Shown one piece after another: positions 1-9,337 of a stretch of 64,000 nucleotides of DNA (positions are counted from its first letter, which is position 1; every line of letters starts with the position of its first letter). Location of the stretch: contig JADJYE010000006.1 of assembly GCA_016719945.1 (NCBI GenBank), positions 186,001-250,000 on the forward strand. Direction: 5' to 3'. Source of the stretch: Polyangiaceae bacterium. GTDB lineage: Bacteria > Myxococcota_A > Polyangia > Polyangiales > Polyangiaceae. The notes beneath the pieces are model-generated. The model saw only the letters and a program-made list of their open reading frames with translations, did not search any database and was not told the DNA's origin. A program made the translations under genes and the position numbers.

Positions 1-1
1 G

Positions 2-1201
2 CCCATCGCCGGCAGCCCCACCCGGGACCCCGACGACCTCGCGACGATCGTCTACACCTCGGGCAGCACCGGCGTGCCCAAGGGGGTCATGCATAGCTTC
101 CGAACCATGTGCGGGGTGCGACACATCATCGATCTGATCGGCGGCCGCTCCGACGACCGGATGCTCTCGTACCTGCCGCTCGCCCACGTGGCCGAGCGCT
201 GCGTGATCGAGACCCCCTCGATGATGACCGGCGGTCAGATATTCTTCGCGGAGAGCCTCGACACCTTCGTGCAGGACCTCCGCCGCGCCAAGCCCACGCT
301 GTTTCTCAGCGTGCCGCGGCTATGGCACAAGTTCCAGGCCGGCGTCTTCTCCAAGATGCCCCCGAAGAAGCTCGATCTGCTGCTGAAGATCCCGATCGTC
401 AACTCCCGGGTAAAAAAGAAGATCCTGGAGGGCTTGGGGCTCGACCATGTCCGCTATGCGGCGTCTGGCTCGGCGCCGATCCCCGCGGAGCTCATCGCCT
501 GGTACCGGCGGCTCGGGCTCGAGCTCTTGGAGGGCTATGGCATGAGCGAGAACTTCGCGATCTCCCACGCCACCCGCCCGGGCGAGGTCAAGCCGGGGTT
601 CGTCGGTCGCGCGTACGACAGCGTGGAGTGCAAGCTGAGCGAGGAGGGGGAGATCCTCGTGAAGAGCCCGTCGACCATGCTCGGCTACTACAAGGCCCCC
701 GAGCTGACGGCCGAGGTGATCGACAAGGACGGCTTCCTCCACACCGGGGACCGCGGCGTCATCGACAAGGACGGCTCGCTCAAGATCACCGGACGGGTGA
801 AGGAGCTGTTCAAGACCAGCAAGGGCAAATACGTCGCGCCGGCGCCGATCGAAAACGAGCTGTTGCTCCACCCCGAGATCGAGCAGGCGTGCGTCTCCGG
901 CGCCAACATGCCTCAGCCCTACGCCCTGGTCGTGCTCACCGAGCAGGCGCGCGCCGACGCCAAGGACGGCTCCAAGCGGGCCGCGCTCGAGCGCTCGCTC
1001 TCGGAGCACCTGACCAAGGTCAACGCGAGCCTCGACCAGCACGAGAACCTGGAGAAGCTGGTGGTCGTCTCCGACCCGTGGACCATCGAGAACGCGATGC
1101 TGACTCCGACGATGAAGCTGAAGCGCTCGGCGATCGAGTCGGCGTACGAGCCCAAGGTGGAGGGCTGGTACTCGGAGAAGGCGGCGGTGCTCTGGGTATG
1201 A
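2..1201 (+). CDS. Long-chain acyl-CoA synthetase (AMP-forming), 5'-truncated by window edge
   Basis: Activates a fatty acid to its CoA thioester through an acyl-AMP. The frame is open from base 2, so the N-terminus lies outside the window. The P-loop-like motif YTSGSTGVPKG is read at 50-82. Further motifs are GYGMSEN, the hinge stretch TGDRGVIDKDGSLKITGR and KELFKTSKGKYVAPAPIE, a combination typical of bacterial FadD15/ACSL-type enzymes rather than short-chain acetyl-CoA synthetases. About 400 C-terminal residues are visible and the end (AAVLWV) looks complete. The next gene is convergent, 16 bp away. Substrate chain length cannot be read from the sequence. Confidence 0.93.
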   Translation, partial: PIAGSPTRDPDDLATIVYTSGSTGVPKGVMHSFRTMCGVRHIIDLIGGRSDDRMLSYLPLAHVAERCVIETPSMMTGGQIFFAESLDTFVQDLRRAKPTLFLSVPRLWHKFQAGVFSKMPPKKLDLLLKIPIVNSRVKKKILEGLGLDHVRYAASGSAPIPAELIAWYRRLGLELLEGYGMSENFAISHATRPGEVKPGFVGRAYDSVECKLSEEGEILVKSPSTMLGYYKAPELTAEVIDKDGFLHTGDRGVIDKDGSLKITGRVKELFKTSKGKYVAPAPIENELLLHPEIEQACVSGANMPQPYALVVLTEQARADAKDGSKRAALERSLSEHLTKVNASLDQHENLEKLVVVSDPWTIENAMLTPTMKLKRSAIESAYEPKVEGWYSEKAAVLWV

Positions 1202-1217
1202 GCGACGCGCAGCGCCC

Positions 1218-3578
1218 TCAATAGGAGAGGCGAGCCAGGAAGGTCGCGGGCGCCAGCAGCGTCGTGAGCTGGCCGTCGAGGTCGATGGCGGTCGAGGACG
1301 CGAACGCGGCCATCAGCACGTTGGGGCTCGCGCCGGCGACGGCGAGCTTGTCGCTGAGGGGCGCGCGGGCCCAGCGCGTGTCGCCGACCTCTCGCAGCGC
1401 GATGAAGTCCCCCGAGGGCTGGCCGCCGTAGGGCGCGAGGGGACCGAGGCCGAAGTCTTGCGCGGGCGCGTCGTCGCGCGCGTAGAGCACGGCGCCCGTC
1501 CCGACGAGGCTGAAGAAGGACTCCGGGATGGCCGAGGAGGGCAGCGGGTCGGCGCTGAGCAGCGCGCCGGCGACGGCCTCGAAGCGCACGAGCGCGTCGT
1601 CCACCACGAGCGCGATGACGCCGTCCTCGACCTCGACGGCGTGGACCTCGGCCGCTTGCCCGGGCCTCACGACCCACAGCGGGGCTCCGTCCTCGTCGTA
1701 GCGGGCGACGATCAGGTCGGGCTGGAGGGGGACGATGGGGGGCAACACGCCCGTGCCGAGGTTGACGCTCGCGGCGGTGGTGAAGCTGAGCACCACGCCG
1801 CCGTCTGGCGTTGGCGCGAGGGCGACGGACGGGAGCGAGAGACCGGTCTGCACGGTCCACACCAGGTCGCCCCAGTCGTCGTATTTGTGCAGGCGACTAT
1901 CGGGCCCTCCGTTCATGTAGAAGACGCCCCCGTCACCGGTCGCCGCGATGGCATGGAACGCGGTGTTCAGCTCGCTGCCATAGCGGGGGACGGCGATTGC
2001 GAAGTACGGGAAGCCCCAGGGGTCGATGGAGTACAAGACGCGGAAGGTCTGCGCGGTCCACGTCCACTCGTCGAAGGCGCCGAAGGCGCTCGCGGCGCCG
2101 GGTGAGGCCGGCGCTGTGAACGCGACGAAGCCGGTCGGCGCCACGTCCATTTGGTACAGGTAGCTCACGCCCGCGGTGGGCGGGGCCAGCGAGCCGGTGA
2201 GCTCCTTGCCCCACAACAGGTCGCCGTTCGGGAGGTAGCGACCGACGAGCGCCACCGGCGTGAAGCCCCCGGGGACCGGCTCGAACTCGTCGACCAAGAG
2301 CTCGCGCCGCGAGAGCAGATAGGCGTTTCCGGCCTCGTCGACGCCCATCCTGTGGGGGAACTGCTCGATGGGCTTTCTCCACGCGGACTCGCCGTAGTTG
2401 CCGACGCAGTCTTCGCTCTGCAGCGACTGGGGCTCCTCGAAGAAGCAGAAGCACCCGGCGGAGGGCTCGTTGACCGCGCCGTCGCAGCTCTCGTCGAAGG
2501 GCGTGTTGCAGTCCTCGAGGGTCGGCACCACCTCGCCCTCGCAGGGCCCCCAGTGTCCTAGCGCGTCGCAGGTCCGCAGCCCCTGCTTGCAGGTGCCGAT
2601 GCCCACGGTGAAGGGCGGTCCCGAGTAGCAGCCCGACAGCTCGCCTGGCGTGCACTCGCAGCCGGCGGCAGCCTCGTTCGCGGTCCCGTCGCAGTCGTCG
2701 TCGTCGGGCGTCCCGCAGCTCTCCGTGATCGGCAGCGTCTCGCCTGCGCACGGACCGAAGCCATCTCCCGAGGCGAGGCACGACTGTTGGCCTCCCTCGC
2801 ACAGCCCGACCCCGAGCGTCGCCGTTGGGCCGGAGTAGCAGGCCGCGAGGTCGCCCGGCTCGCAGGGACACGGCGTCTCCACCTCGTTGCTGGCGCCGTC
2901 GCAGTCGTCGTCCTCCGGGGTCGAGCAATCCTCCGCGCGTGGCACGATCGCCCCCTCACACGGCCCGAACGCGCGGCCGGCGTCGTCGCAGGTGTGCACG
3001 CCTGCCACGCAGATCCCGACGCCCAGCGTGCCCGACGGCCCCCCATAGCAGGGCTCGGACTCCCCTGCGCTGCAGGCGCAGGCGTCGGCCTCATTGGCCT
3101 CGCCGTCGCAGTCGTCGTCCTCGGGAGTCGAGCAGTCTTCGACGCCAGGGACGACCTCTCCCTCGCAGGGGCCGAAGCTCGCGCCGTCCGCCTCGCACGT
3201 GTGCATGCCGGTGCGGCAGAGCCCGACCCCGACCGACCCGGACGGCCCGCTGTAACACGCCCCGCTCACGCCGGGCGTGCACGCGCAGCCCTCGTTGATC
3301 TCGCCGTCGCAGTCGTCGTCGCTGGGCGTCAGACAGTCTTCGGCGTCGGGGGTGATCTGCCCGAGGCAGCCCGTCTGGGCGTCGCCCCTCGCCGAGCATG
3401 ACTGCAAGCCCTCGCGGCACGCCCCGACCCCGTTGGTCTCGGCCGGGCCCTCGTAGCAGGCCTCCTGGCTGTTCGGGACGCACACGAGCTGCTCGCCGTC
3501 CTCGTCGTCGCCGCAGGCGGTGAGGCTCGCGCCGAGGAGCGCGATCGCGATCGACAGCCAGCGATGAGGGCGCTCCAT
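1218..3578 (-). CDS. MopE-type Cys-rich repeat lipoprotein with C-terminal propeller-like domain
   Basis: 786 residues. The N-terminus is a lipoprotein signal (LLGASLTAC, Cys about residue 21), so it is probably anchored in the outer membrane. Residues ~30-370 hold five imperfect ~65-residue repeats, each with C..G...CY.GP....GVG.C..G...C followed by DDDCDG.xNE, the acidic/Cys signature of the MopE-type putative metal-binding family. The remaining ~400 residues have propeller-like repeats (GRYLPNGDLLWGKEL, ARYDEDGAPLWVVR), as in secreted myxobacterial PQQ/SBBP-type proteins. ATG at 3578 was chosen because the signal peptide starts there, with a TAGCTT hexamer about 10 bp upstream; the open frame beyond it is a shadow. 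Metal binding is a family inference. Confidence 0.85.
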   Translation of the reverse strand: MERPHRWLSIAIALLGASLTACGDDEDGEQLVCVPNSQEACYEGPAETNGVGACREGLQSCSARGDAQTGCLGQITPDAEDCLTPSDDDCDGEINEGCACTPGVSGACYSGPSGSVGVGLCRTGMHTCEADGASFGPCEGEVVPGVEDCSTPEDDDCDGEANEADACACSAGESEPCYGGPSGTLGVGICVAGVHTCDDAGRAFGPCEGAIVPRAEDCSTPEDDDCDGASNEVETPCPCEPGDLAACYSGPTATLGVGLCEGGQQSCLASGDGFGPCAGETLPITESCGTPDDDDCDGTANEAAAGCECTPGELSGCYSGPPFTVGIGTCKQGLRTCDALGHWGPCEGEVVPTLEDCNTPFDESCDGAVNEPSAGCFCFFEEPQSLQSEDCVGNYGESAWRKPIEQFPHRMGVDEAGNAYLLSRRELLVDEFEPVPGGFTPVALVGRYLPNGDLLWGKELTGSLAPPTAGVSYLYQMDVAPTGFVAFTAPASPGAASAFGAFDEWTWTAQTFRVLYSIDPWGFPYFAIAVPRYGSELNTAFHAIAATGDGGVFYMNGGPDSRLHKYDDWGDLVWTVQTGLSLPSVALAPTPDGGVVLSFTTAASVNLGTGVLPPIVPLQPDLIVARYDEDGAPLWVVRPGQAAEVHAVEVEDGVIALVVDDALVRFEAVAGALLSADPLPSSAIPESFFSLVGTGAVLYARDDAPAQDFGLGPLAPYGGQPSGDFIALREVGDTRWARAPLSDKLAVAGASPNVLMAAFASSTAIDLDGQLTTLLAPATFLARLSY

Positions 3579-3640
3579 CAGCGAGTAAGCTACTGGATCC
3601 GCGGGAGCGCGGCGAGGCAGGGCGCGGCGGCTCAGGGCGC

Positions 3641-4330
3641 TCAGGCGGTCACCCCGAAGAGGGCGCCGACCCCGGCGGTCAACGCCATCGCGAGGCCTCC
3701 CCAGAAGGCCACTCGCGCCACCGACGCGAGCAGGGGCGCACCCCCAGCGCGTGCCGCCAAGAGGCCCAACGACGCGAGGAAGAGCAGGGAGCTTCCGGCG
3801 ACGCCCCACATCAGCGCTTGGGACGGCAGCACCACGACCATCCCCAGCGGGAGGGCTGCGCCGACGGCGAACGTCCCCGCGGACGCGAGCGCTGCCTGAA
3901 CGGGGCGCGCCGCGAGCGTCTCGGAGATGCCGAGCTCGTCGCGCAAATGCGCCCCCAGCGCGTCGTGTTTCATCAGCTGGGTGGCGACTGCCGACGCAAG
4001 CGCCTCGTCGAGGCCGCGCTTGACGTAGATCGTCGTCAGCTCTGCGTGCTCTTGCACGGGGTTCGCCGCCAGCTCCTTCTTTTCGCGAGCGGAGTCGGCG
4101 CGCTCGGTGTCGGCCTGAGAGCTCACCGAGACGTATTCGCCGGCCGCCATCGACATCGCGCCGGCGACGAGGCCGGCCACGCCTGCGACCAGGATGCTGC
4201 GCGTGGACGCGCCCGCCGCCGCGACGCCCAACACGAGGCTGGCCGTGGAGACGATGCCGTCGTTGGCCCCGAGCACAGCCGCGCGGAGCCAGCCTGTTCG
4301 GTGTGTCCGGTGCCGCTCGGGGTGTCGCAT
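3641..4330 (-). CDS. VIT1/CCC1-family membrane protein (iron/manganese transporter-like)
   Basis: 229 residues. The N-terminal segment RAAVLGANDGIVSTASLVLG is diagnostic of the VIT1/CCC1 family, whose plant and yeast members move Fe2+/Mn2+ into vacuoles. It is followed by GLVAGAMSMAAGEYVSVSSQ, a hydrophilic metal-binding-type segment (ADTERADSAREKKEL...EHAELTTIYVKRGLDEALA) and three C-terminal hydrophobic helices (~145-165, 170-190, 205-225). Length and five-helix layout are normal for bacterial members. It lies 62 bp upstream of the MopE-type gene on the same strand; whether they are functionally linked is unknown. Confidence 0.88.
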   Translation of the reverse strand: MRHPERHRTHRTGWLRAAVLGANDGIVSTASLVLGVAAAGASTRSILVAGVAGLVAGAMSMAAGEYVSVSSQADTERADSAREKKELAANPVQEHAELTTIYVKRGLDEALASAVATQLMKHDALGAHLRDELGISETLAARPVQAALASAGTFAVGAALPLGMVVVLPSQALMWGVAGSSLLFLASLGLLAARAGGAPLLASVARVAFWGGLAMALTAGVGALFGVTA

Positions 4331-4405
4331 CGCGTGTCGCGCAGCATGGCACAGCGATCGCGAGGATGCGTTCGCCGCGTGACGACTCGCGCGCCCGCGC
4401 GCCGC

Positions 4406-5491
4406 CTACAGGGCCAACGCCTTGATCGTGTCTCCGGTGGCCCAGTAGATCGCGCCGGTCGTCTTCACGAGGTGGCGCACCTGGCGAGCGTCCTCGACGA
4501 CCGTCGCAGGGGCGCCGCCGGACTTCGCCGCCGCGACGATCGACCGCTCGGTCGCCCAATAGACGCGCTGGTCGTCGACCGCGAGGGCGTGCGACCCACC
4601 CGACCACGGGCCGAGGGCCGCGAGCTTGGTGGGAGCATCGCTGCCGGACTGGAGCGCCATGATGGACCCCTCGTATTGCTCCGACTCGACGCCACCATTC
4701 AACCAATAGACCCCAGACGCGTCGGCGACGACCGCGTTGGGACCGGGGAGCGCGGAGGCGACCTTCTTCTGAGAGCCGTCGAGGCCGACCAGCGAGAGGG
4801 TGCCGGTGGGCGACGTGACCTGCATCGAGATCGGCCACGCGCCGACGAACACGCCGCCGTCGGCTCTCGCCACGAGCGCGGCGTTCGGCGCGACGTTGAC
4901 GAGCGAGCGCTTGTCTGCGCCTTTCACGGCGGAGACCAGCCCCGCCGAGGTGAACACGACCTCGTCGGCCACGATCGCGACGCTGCCGATCGGGAACTCT
5001 GCCTCGGCGACCACTGTCGCGGCGCCGCCCGCTCGCGGGATCGACAGGAGCTGCGCCTTCGTCGTGGGGGTGTCGCCCCAGGTCCCCACGTACACAGTCG
5101 TGTCGTTCGTCGCGAGGCTCACCGGCTCCTTGAGATCCTTCGCGAGGACGGTGGGCGTGCCGCCGGCGACGGGCACCGACATCACGACGCCCGCGCCACG
5201 ATCCACCCAGAACAAGGACGTGCCCGCGAGGGCCAGGCCGGCGACGTCCTTCTGGCCCGAGGCCAGCGTCACCGGTCCAGCGGGCGCTGACGCTGCGCTC
5301 GCCGTCGTCGTCGCCGCCGTGGTCGCCGTCGGAGCGGAGCTCACCGCGGCCGTCGCCGCCTTGACGCTCGAGCCCGTCGCGCTCGCGGCAGCGCTGGATG
5401 AGCCGGACGCGCCGGCCCCTTGTGGACCGCAGCCCAGCGAGAGGAAGGACATGGCCGCGACCGGACCGAGCCAGCGATAGAGAGCGTTCAT
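4406..5491 (-). CDS. Beta-propeller-like lipoprotein of unknown function
   Basis: 361 residues. The start ATG at 5491 gives a lipoprotein signal ending in the lipobox SLGC (residue ~19). Then comes an Ala/Ser/Thr-rich linker to about residue 75. The body is built of repeated blades of the form G..LFWVDRGAGVVMSVPVAGGTP, TVYVGTWGD, GVYWLNGGVE, RVYWATERS, GAIYWATGDT, a WD40/NHL-like pattern common in myxobacterial secreted proteins. TTGACG near 5529, 18 bp from TACCGG, is a plausible promoter about 9 bp before the start. No enzyme motif is seen. Confidence 0.75.
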   Translation of the reverse strand: MNALYRWLGPVAAMSFLSLGCGPQGAGASGSSSAAASATGSSVKAATAAVSSAPTATTAATTTASAASAPAGPVTLASGQKDVAGLALAGTSLFWVDRGAGVVMSVPVAGGTPTVLAKDLKEPVSLATNDTTVYVGTWGDTPTTKAQLLSIPRAGGAATVVAEAEFPIGSVAIVADEVVFTSAGLVSAVKGADKRSLVNVAPNAALVARADGGVFVGAWPISMQVTSPTGTLSLVGLDGSQKKVASALPGPNAVVADASGVYWLNGGVESEQYEGSIMALQSGSDAPTKLAALGPWSGGSHALAVDDQRVYWATERSIVAAAKSGGAPATVVEDARQVRHLVKTTGAIYWATGDTIKALAL

Positions 5492-5820
5492 CGTCCCCCG
5501 GTAGCAGCCCACGCGTCGCTTCGTCAACGGCGTGATTCGAGACGGCGCGGGTCTGGCCCGGACCACTTCAGCTACGCTTATGGCACGCTGCCCGGTCACT
5601 CCGAGCAGGTGAAGCGCGACTACATGGCGGCGCTGCTGGCCCACGCGGAGAAAGAGGCCGCCGAATAGCGGAGCCGTTGCCTGACGCGAGGCCCACCCAC
5701 GACGCCTCAGGCGCGAGCGGACGTGGAGGGGGGGGCCTTGCTCCGGGCAGCTTTGTGGAGCAGGCTCCCGCCCCGCCCGCAGCATCCACGGCGTCGTTCA
5801 ACCGACTGGGAGAAGTGACC
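5492..5820. other. Intergenic stretch (329 bp) between divergent genes, with a short open remnant
   Basis: The minus-strand side carries the putative promoter of the propeller lipoprotein. On the plus strand a short open stretch ending with TAG at 5666-5668 reads YAYGTLPGHSEQ, which resembles one conserved motif of DUF1990 proteins but nothing around it. It has no recognisable start or ribosome binding site. Bases 5677-5820 can be read in frame with the peroxiredoxin but look like non-coding, low-complexity sequence. No RNA gene or repeat was seen. Confidence 0.4.
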
Positions 5821-6480
5821 ATGGGACTTCGGATCAATGACATCGCCCCGAACTTCACCGCCGACTCGACCGCGGGGAAGCTGACGCTGCACGACTGGAT
5901 CGGGGACGGCTACGCGATCCTCTTCTCGCACCCGAAGGACTTCACGCCGGTGTGCACGACCGAGTTCGGCGCCGTCGCCCGGCTCGCGGGGGAGTTCGCC
6001 AAGCGCAAGACGAAGGTGATGGGCGTGTCGGTCGACTCGGTCGAGGACCACCAGAAATGGAAGCGGGACATCGAGGTCTTCGCCGGCGCTCCGGCTGACT
6101 TTCCGATCATCGACGACACGTCGCTGGCGGTCGCGAAGGCGTACGACATGCTCCCCGCGGAGGCCTACCTGCCGGACGGCCGCACGCCCGCGCACACCGC
6201 CACGGTGCGCACCGTGTTCATCATCGGGCCGGACAAGAAGGTGCGGCTGACGATGACGTACCCGATGTCGGTGGGTCGCAACTTCGCCGAGATCCTCCGC
6301 GCGCTGGACGCGGTGCAGGCGACCGACGGTGTCCCGCTGGCGACCCCCGCCAACTGGCAGCCCGGCCACGACGTCATCGTCGCGCTCAGCCTCGACAACG
6401 ACGCGGCGAAGAAGAAGTACGGCGACATCGACGTCAAGCTCCCGTACCTGCGCTTCACGAAGGCGCCGGCCGCCGGCTGA
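5821..6480 (+). CDS. 1-Cys peroxiredoxin (Prx6/AhpC-TSA family)
   Basis: 219 residues. Reduces H2O2 and alkyl hydroperoxides in the cytoplasm. The peroxidatic site HPKDFTPVCTTE places the catalytic Cys at residue 45. PIIDD, KAYDML and the C-terminal segment WQPGHDVIVALSL with the KLPYLRF tail are typical of the long 1-Cys Prx6 class; no second conserved Cys is seen. ATG 5821 was chosen because MGLRINDIAPNFTAD is the normal family N-terminus and GGGAGAAG lies just upstream; a longer open frame begins at 5677 but its N-terminus is low-complexity. It is monocistronic, facing a convergent gene 64 bp downstream. Confidence 0.95.
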   Translation: MGLRINDIAPNFTADSTAGKLTLHDWIGDGYAILFSHPKDFTPVCTTEFGAVARLAGEFAKRKTKVMGVSVDSVEDHQKWKRDIEVFAGAPADFPIIDDTSLAVAKAYDMLPAEAYLPDGRTPAHTATVRTVFIIGPDKKVRLTMTYPMSVGRNFAEILRALDAVQATDGVPLATPANWQPGHDVIVALSLDNDAAKKKYGDIDVKLPYLRFTKAPAAG

Positions 6481-6544
6481 GGGGGCGCCCTGGGAGGGCG
6501 GCGAGGGGGCTGCTACGACCGCGCTGTCCGGGTCGGCGGCCCCG

Positions 6545-8293
6545 TCAACGGGGCAGGGGGACCACGCGCACGCTGACGTCGAGGGTCTCGCGGCCGCCGC
6601 CGACGTAGATGGTGCCGGAGGTGGGCGTCGCGTCGACGTAGCTGCGGCCGTGCGCCACGCGCACGTGCTCGGTCTGCGTGAGCACGCCATTGGTGGGGTC
6701 GAAGCCCTTCCAGCCGAGCTCGGGCAAGTAGAGCTCGACCCACGCGTGCGAGGCCTCCGACTGCGCGGTGTTCTCGGCCTTGGGCCCCGTGTAGACGTAG
6801 CCGCAGGTGTAGCGCGCGGGCACGCCGAGCAGGCGCGCGAGGCAGATGAACAGGTTCGTGAAGTCTTGGCAGACGCCGCGCCGGTTCGCGTAGACGTCGA
6901 ACGCGGTCGTGGCGACCGTGGTCGAGTTCTGGATGTATTTGTACTCGCGGTAGATCGAGTAGTTGATGTCGAGCACGGTCCCGATGAGGTCGTAGTCGCT
7001 GCGCTCGACGAAGGTCATGGCGTATTCGGCGAGCTCCTGAAGCTGCGTCTCGGGCAGCTCTTCGGGGAGCAGGTACGGCGCCATCATCTCGCGCTGCCAG
7101 GGCATCCACACCAGCGGGATCGCCCGCCGCGCGTGGAGCGGCTTGAACTCGAGGGGGTCGGTGTCGAGCAGGTCGACCGTGGAGCGGGCCTCGACGATCA
7201 GCTCGGAGAAGGGCTTCTCGATGATGACGCGGCGAGCGCGGTTGCCGAAGACGTCATCGAAGTCGATCTGCTTGCCCTCGAACGGCGCCCCGTCGAGCTG
7301 CAGCTCGAGGCTCTGCTTCTGGACCCGCTGGAGCCGGTCGTGCACGGGCGCGAGCTTGAGCAGGTGGCTGCTGCGCTCCACCGGCTGCTCGTAGCGGTAC
7401 ATCGTCCGATGGACGATCTCGTACGAGCGGGGCTCGGCGCGGCGAGGGCCTTGCTGGATCGGCCTGAGCGTGCGGGGGCCAGGGTGCGCGTCGGAGTCGG
7501 CCTTGGCGCTCTCGGCGATGACCGCGCCCTGCCGCACCACGATCAGGTGCCCAGGCGAGAGGCGCGTCCATTCGACGGGTTTGTCGCCAGTGCGCTCGAG
7601 GGGCGACGATGAGATGGCGACGCCCTTGCGGCTGACCTCCCCGCGCCGCGTGAGATCGATGAGCAGATCCTCGTCGCCGAAGCCGAACTTGTCCCCCAGG
7701 GGTGGCAAGAGCTGCGCGAGGTACAGCCCGCCGTCGTCGTGCGCGTCCGAGTAGACGAGCAGATCGGTCCCGTCGCTGATGACCATCGAAAGCGTGCCGT
7801 GCTCGTTGAGATCCTCGAGCTCCACCCGGAGCTTGGCGAGATCGCACTCGCCGATCGAGCGCCAGCCTGCGTCCTCGATGCGCGACAGGAGGTCGCAGAA
7901 CACGAGCTCGGTGTCGGTGGAGCCGACCGGCTCGAAGCGCCCCTCCACGACGAGGCGCTCGCGGAGGCTGCCGCTGTGTCCGATCAGCCAGTCGCGGCCG
8001 CCGTACGAGCGCGAGAACGGCTGCGTGTTGGCGTCGCTGTTCTGGCCCCAGGTGGCGGTCCGGATGTGGATCACGAACAGTGACGAGGCGAGGTGATCCC
8101 AGGCCTTGACGAGCTCGCTGCGGATGCTGCCGCTCGCCGGCGCGGGCTCCTTGAAGATCGAGGCGGAGGGCTCGCCGCCCGAGTAATAGCCGATGCCCCA
8201 GCCGTCCGGGTGCCGGCGTCCCGGGCTCAAGCAGCGCAGGTCGAACGAGGGCGCGAGGGTGCCTTCGAACGACATCGCGAAGAGGTTGGGCAT
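6545..8293 (-). CDS. Fusion of class II glutaminase-like (GATase) domain and transglutaminase domain
   Basis: 582 residues. Residues 1-270 follow the class II glutamine amidotransferase fold (PDGWGIGYYSGGE, HIRTATWG, IGHSGSL, STDTELVFCDLL). However, the N-terminus reads MPNLFAMS where active relatives have Met-Cys, so the Cys2 nucleophile is missing. Residues ~295-375 match the bacterial transglutaminase N-terminal domain (YEIVHRTMYRYEQPVERSSH). The transglutaminase core has RRGVCQDFTNL (Cys), SHAWVEL (His) and GFDPTNG (Asp), a complete triad. It is the last gene of the amidoligase block, 30 bp after the alpha-E gene. Known systems of this kind are predicted to make or modify peptides; the substrate is unknown. 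Confidence 0.87.
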   Translation of the reverse strand: MPNLFAMSFEGTLAPSFDLRCLSPGRRHPDGWGIGYYSGGEPSASIFKEPAPASGSIRSELVKAWDHLASSLFVIHIRTATWGQNSDANTQPFSRSYGGRDWLIGHSGSLRERLVVEGRFEPVGSTDTELVFCDLLSRIEDAGWRSIGECDLAKLRVELEDLNEHGTLSMVISDGTDLLVYSDAHDDGGLYLAQLLPPLGDKFGFGDEDLLIDLTRRGEVSRKGVAISSSPLERTGDKPVEWTRLSPGHLIVVRQGAVIAESAKADSDAHPGPRTLRPIQQGPRRAEPRSYEIVHRTMYRYEQPVERSSHLLKLAPVHDRLQRVQKQSLELQLDGAPFEGKQIDFDDVFGNRARRVIIEKPFSELIVEARSTVDLLDTDPLEFKPLHARRAIPLVWMPWQREMMAPYLLPEELPETQLQELAEYAMTFVERSDYDLIGTVLDINYSIYREYKYIQNSTTVATTAFDVYANRRGVCQDFTNLFICLARLLGVPARYTCGYVYTGPKAENTAQSEASHAWVELYLPELGWKGFDPTNGVLTQTEHVRVAHGRSYVDATPTSGTIYVGGGRETLDVSVRVVPLPR

Positions 8294-8323
8294 GTCCGGT
8301 ATGGAGCTACCGTGTGGCGGGCC

Positions 8324-9337
8324 TCATTGCGAGGCCATTTGCACGGAGGGCGGCGGGCCGTACCCGAACAGCTGCGATCCGACGTCCGCGCACACGCGGT
8401 TGGCCTCGGTGACGACGTGCGTGAGCACCTCGTGCACCTTGGCCCCACACAGCGAGTCGGGCGCGAGCCCGTCGAGCCAGCGCTCGAGGTCCTCGAGCCG
8501 CTCGAGCGCGAGCCGGCCCGGGACCCCGCCCGGCGGCGACCGGACCTCCCCCTTGGGGGCGGGCTCGGCGCAGATCGCGGCGAGGCGCTGCCGCGCGTAC
8601 CCCGCGCAGTAGCGGACGCTGCGAGGGAAGCGGGGCTCCAGGCTGAGGAACGACGCGACCGCCGCCCCGGTGACCTTGCCGCGGTTACGCTTCATGAAGG
8701 CCTCGAACCCCGAGCAGGCCCGCAGCAGCGAGAGCCAGAGCGCGGTCTCGAGCACGGGGTGGGGCGCGCCCGCGGCCACCAGCGCGTGATGCTCGACGTC
8801 GAGCAGGCGAGCCGTCTGGCTCATGCGCTCGAGCACGACGCCGAGCCAGATGAAGTCGAGCGGGGTGTCGTGCAGCATCGTGCCTCGCACCAGGCCGAGG
8901 CAGAGCTGCGTCGAGCGCTGGATCCTCGCGAACAGGGCGTCGCGATCCTCCTCGTACATGCGCTCGGCCTCGCTCGAGCCGAGGAATACGTACAGCTCGT
9001 TGATGGTCTGCCACACCTCGAGGCTCACGACCTCGCGGATGCTGCGCGCGTTCTCGCGCGCAGCGGCGACGGTCCGCGTGATCGAGACGGGGTTGTGCGG
9101 GTCGCGCGCGAGGTAGCGTTGGACCGCCTCGGAGTCGGCCATCTTCTGCCGGCCGAAGCGCGCGACGAAGTCGGCCTCCTGGCCGGAGACGATCACGATC
9201 GGCGGCCACACGCGGTCCCGCGGGAGCTCGCCGTCGAGGGCGAGGACCCCGGTGACCTGCAGGTGGCGCGCCGAGCTCTCGGCGCGCTCCAGGTACCGTC
9301 CGAGCCAGAAGCAGTGGTCCGCGACGCGCGCGATCAT
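8324..9337 (-). CDS. Alpha-E domain protein (DUF403)
   Basis: 337 residues. The family signature MIARVADHCFWLGRYLERAE opens the protein at ATG 9337, followed by helical segments (ENARSIREVVSLEVWQTINELY, LGLVRGTMLHDTPLDFIWLG) typical of the all-alpha alpha-E fold. Alpha-E proteins have no known reaction; they co-occur with circularly permuted ATP-grasp ligases and transglutaminases, as here. The start codon overlaps the stop of the ATP-grasp gene by 4 bp (ATGA), indicating translational coupling. A longer open frame upstream belongs to the neighbouring gene's shadow. Confidence 0.92.
   Translation of the reverse strand: MIARVADHCFWLGRYLERAESSARHLQVTGVLALDGELPRDRVWPPIVIVSGQEADFVARFGRQKMADSEAVQRYLARDPHNPVSITRTVAAARENARSIREVVSLEVWQTINELYVFLGSSEAERMYEEDRDALFARIQRSTQLCLGLVRGTMLHDTPLDFIWLGVVLERMSQTARLLDVEHHALVAAGAPHPVLETALWLSLLRACSGFEAFMKRNRGKVTGAAVASFLSLEPRFPRSVRYCAGYARQRLAAICAEPAPKGEVRSPPGGVPGRLALERLEDLERWLDGLAPDSLCGAKVHEVLTHVVTEANRVCADVGSQLFGYGPPPSVQMASQ

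Noticed and set aside
3579..4838. Upstream extension of the MopE-type lipoprotein frame
   Set aside because: It covers the VIT gene in another frame, and the lipoprotein signal begins precisely at 3578.
5677..5820. N-terminal extension of the peroxiredoxin
   Set aside because: Low-complexity residues absent from the Prx6 family; ATG 5821 has a ribosome site and the family N-terminus.
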